A stretch of DNA of 15,668 nt, taken from NCBI GenBank assembly GCA_002496355.1, contig DAJP01000009.1, forward strand, positions 1 to 15,668. The letters are read 5' to 3'. Both the position numbers and the translations under genes were made by a program. Below are positions 13,912 through 15,668 of this stretch, one piece after another (within the stretch, counting starts at the first letter, position 1; each line of letters begins with the position of its first letter). The DNA is from Euryarchaeota archaeon UBA346. GTDB lineage: Archaea; Thermoplasmatota; E2; DHVEG-1. The notes under the pieces are model-generated. The model was given only the letters and a program-made list of their open reading frames with translations. It searched no databases and had not been told where the DNA came from.

Positions 13912-15668
13912 CGACGAGACCCCCGAAGTGGTTTGTTCCCACGAACACCGCTTTCACCGATCTGCTGTTTGATGTTCTTGGCAACAGCCGATCCAATCCC
14001 CTTTATCTTTGAAAGGCGCTCCAATGGGACATTGCGTAAATCATTGACGGTTTTAAACCCTTCATGATACAAGGTACGCGCACGCACCCGCCCAACCCCC
14101 TTCAGGGTCACAAGGTTGAGCAATTCCTCTTTACAACCATTTTGCACCCGTATCAAGAGATCACTGACATCTGAGACACTTGAGAAATTGTACATCCGTG
14201 CATATTCCCTGGTCGCATGCAACAGCCATTCCGCCATCTCCACAATGGTATGGACATCCCCGGGCCAGATGTTGTACTTTTGAACAAGTGCATCATAGGG
14301 TTTCTCATCGATCCAATCCTCCAGCAGAAACGCTGTTTTCAGATCACTGAGAAACCATTCATACTCATCACTAGTAGAACTAGGGACATCCAACAACAAA
14401 GACTGTTTGATGTAGTCCGCTTTCTCCTCGACCCAGGAATCACTCCCTCGCAGATACAATGACCGTAAATCAGGAGTCGAGCAGATCGCATGTAACAACG
14501 ATAACGATGTTATCTCTTTTTCATTGGATCGTTCCAACGCGGTCTTCAACTGAATCGCTGATAAAGGATCGATATACAATGAAGACGTCCTGCTTCCGAA
14601 CAACGTGGACATATACTGGTTATCAACCTGTTCGATGAGTTGATTACCAAGGAGGAACTCCACGGCAGAATCTACTTCTTTTTTTATGGTGAACTCATCT
14701 GTTTGATACGCATAAAACGTACTTTCAATGAACTTGTACATCTCCTCAGAATTATGAACAAACTGGGTCGCCACCGCTGCAAGAAGATGCATCCGCAACG
14801 CAGATTGACTGCCGAGTTTTGAATAGATAGGCTCAGTATCCGCTAATATATAGTTGTAGAAAATCTGATCCCGTTGATTACTGTCTTTTGCTATCGTGAT
14901 CGCCTCACCGACCGTATCATAACGAGGTCTGCCCGCTCGACCTGCCTGCTGCTTATACTCAAGGATAGGGATAGGTGCCATACCGAAATTCTCATCATAC
15001 CGCCAGAGATCCCTGATGATAACCCGACGGGCAGGGATGTTCACCCCAGCAGCCAAGGTCGGGGTTGCAACAATACATTTGATCTGATGGTCCTTGAAGC
15101 CTTGCTCCACCAGTCGGCGTTGACTACTCTCCAGACCAGCATGATGAAACGCAACACCATTCTCCACACTAGTCACAAGAGACTGTTCGATGCCGATGAT
15201 CTCTGCTTGTTCCTGTTTCATGGAACTGGCGAGTTTTTTCAGCTTTTTTTTCTCATCCTCTGTCAACAACTCAGCCACGACACTTGATAAACGGTTTGCC
15301 AAAGACACCGTGGATTTCCGATTATTCACAAAAATCAGGGTCTGACCACCATCTTTGAGGGACTCCTGGACTAATAACTCTAACGCCTTCTTTGTATCCC
15401 CTGCTATCTTTTTTGTCGAATTATCATTATATTTAATCGTATTTTGAAAAAACACTCCTTCCTTCAGGATGACTGGCCTCCAGTCGGATTGGATGAGCTT
15501 CCCACCGAACCAATCTGCCAGCTCCACTGCGTTTTTTATGGTCGCCGACAACGCGATCAACTGAGTCGCTGGATTGAGTGCCTTAATCTGGGCTATGATC
15601 ACCTCCAACGTCGGTCCTCTTGAGGGATCATGGATCAGATGAACCTCATCAATCACCAATACCTTGAT
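13908..15668 (-). CDS. hel308: Hel308-type superfamily 2 DNA helicase (N-terminus outside window)
   Basis: The C-terminal 586 residues of an archaeal Hel308 ATP-dependent 3'-5' DNA helicase, which acts at stalled or damaged replication forks. The frame runs to the window edge (first residues IKVLVIDEVH), so the start, Q motif and Walker A are missing, roughly 140 residues. Helicase motifs seen: DEVH (residues 7-10), SAT (41-43), TLIFVNNRKS (motif IV), the motif V region ATPTLAAGVNIPARRV, and QQAGRAGR (240-247). These are followed by the winged-helix and helical ratchet domains. A helix-hairpin-helix tail contains TLKGVGRVRARTLY and SKIKGIGSAVAKNI. The last residues (VRGNKPLRGSRR) are basic. 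The stop overlaps the start of the Cgi121 gene by 4 bases. The DEVH box and HhH tail distinguish it from the Ski2/Brr2 and Lhr families. Confidence 0.92.
   Translation of the reverse strand: MKVLVIDEVHLIHDPSRGPTLEVIIAQIKALNPATQLIALSATIKNAVELADWFGGKLIQSDWRPVILKEGVFFQNTIKYNDNSTKKIAGDTKKALELLVQESLKDGGQTLIFVNNRKSTVSLANRLSSVVAELLTEDEKKKLKKLASSMKQEQAEIIGIEQSLVTSVENGVAFHHAGLESSQRRLVEQGFKDHQIKCIVATPTLAAGVNIPARRVIIRDLWRYDENFGMAPIPILEYKQQAGRAGRPRYDTVGEAITIAKDSNQRDQIFYNYILADTEPIYSKLGSQSALRMHLLAAVATQFVHNSEEMYKFIESTFYAYQTDEFTIKKEVDSAVEFLLGNQLIEQVDNQYMSTLFGSRTSSLYIDPLSAIQLKTALERSNEKEITSLSLLHAICSTPDLRSLYLRGSDSWVEEKADYIKQSLLLDVPSSTSDEYEWFLSDLKTAFLLEDWIDEKPYDALVQKYNIWPGDVHTIVEMAEWLLHATREYARMYNFSSVSDVSDLLIRVQNGCKEELLNLVTLKGVGRVRARTLYHEGFKTVNDLRNVPLERLSKIKGIGSAVAKNIKQQIGESGVRGNKPLRGSRR

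Overview
The window reads as a piece of an archaeal chromosome. It encodes a Hel308-type DNA repair helicase and the KEOPS subunit Cgi121. It has an Lrp/AsnC regulator, a tRNA gene without an encoded CCA end, and AT-rich TATA-like boxes about 25-60 bases upstream of many start codons. Several starts have almost no leader. The mix of secreted peptidases (C25 gingipain-like, M14 with a PKD-like domain) and amino-acid catabolism suggests a heterotrophic, protein-degrading euryarchaeon, perhaps of the Thermoplasmatota or marine sediment type. That placement is inference. Moderate GC and the lack of thermophile-like sequence bias suggest a mesophile.

Layout. Position 1-1668 (+) is the 3' part of a C25 cysteine peptidase. 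It is followed by a 40-residue zinc-ribbon miniprotein (1802-1924) and an unrecognised protein with a C-terminal winged-helix-like region (1980-2855). A transaldolase-family aldolase converges on these from the minus strand (2860-3519). A small AbrB/MazE-type DNA-binding protein (3695-3853) follows. Next comes an apparent operon of a DUF1805 protein (3986-4273) and threonine ammonia-lyase with an ACT domain (4283-5491), preceded by a 17-codon upstream reading frame. An MFS transporter follows with its own promoter (5568-6809).

From 6842 to 9642 the minus strand carries an iron-type alcohol dehydrogenase and a CPA2 cation/proton antiporter, separated by an oligo-T terminator. The antiporter has an unusual C-terminal extension: a four-cysteine zinc ribbon followed by two more membrane helices. 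Divergent from it is a two-CBS-domain protein (9756-10232). A secreted M14 carboxypeptidase with a PKD-like domain and a distinctive hydrophobic C-terminus follows (10335-12377).

The right end is all minus strand: tRNA-Arg(GCG) (12520-12593), an Lrp/AsnC-family regulator (12702-13229), and an overlapping pair of Cgi121 (13387-13911) and Hel308 (13908 to the window edge).

The two peptidases could release peptides and amino acids outside the cell, threonine ammonia-lyase could feed threonine into central metabolism, and the alcohol dehydrogenase could dispose of reducing power. This is a plausible lifestyle reading, not something the sequence proves. No CRISPR array, insertion sequence, prophage or classical defence island is visible. 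The less ordinary items are the antiporter-zinc-ribbon fusion beside a CBS gene, the short genes at 1802 and 3695, the upstream frame at 3936, the winged-helix family at 1980, and the C-terminal tail of the M14 peptidase.
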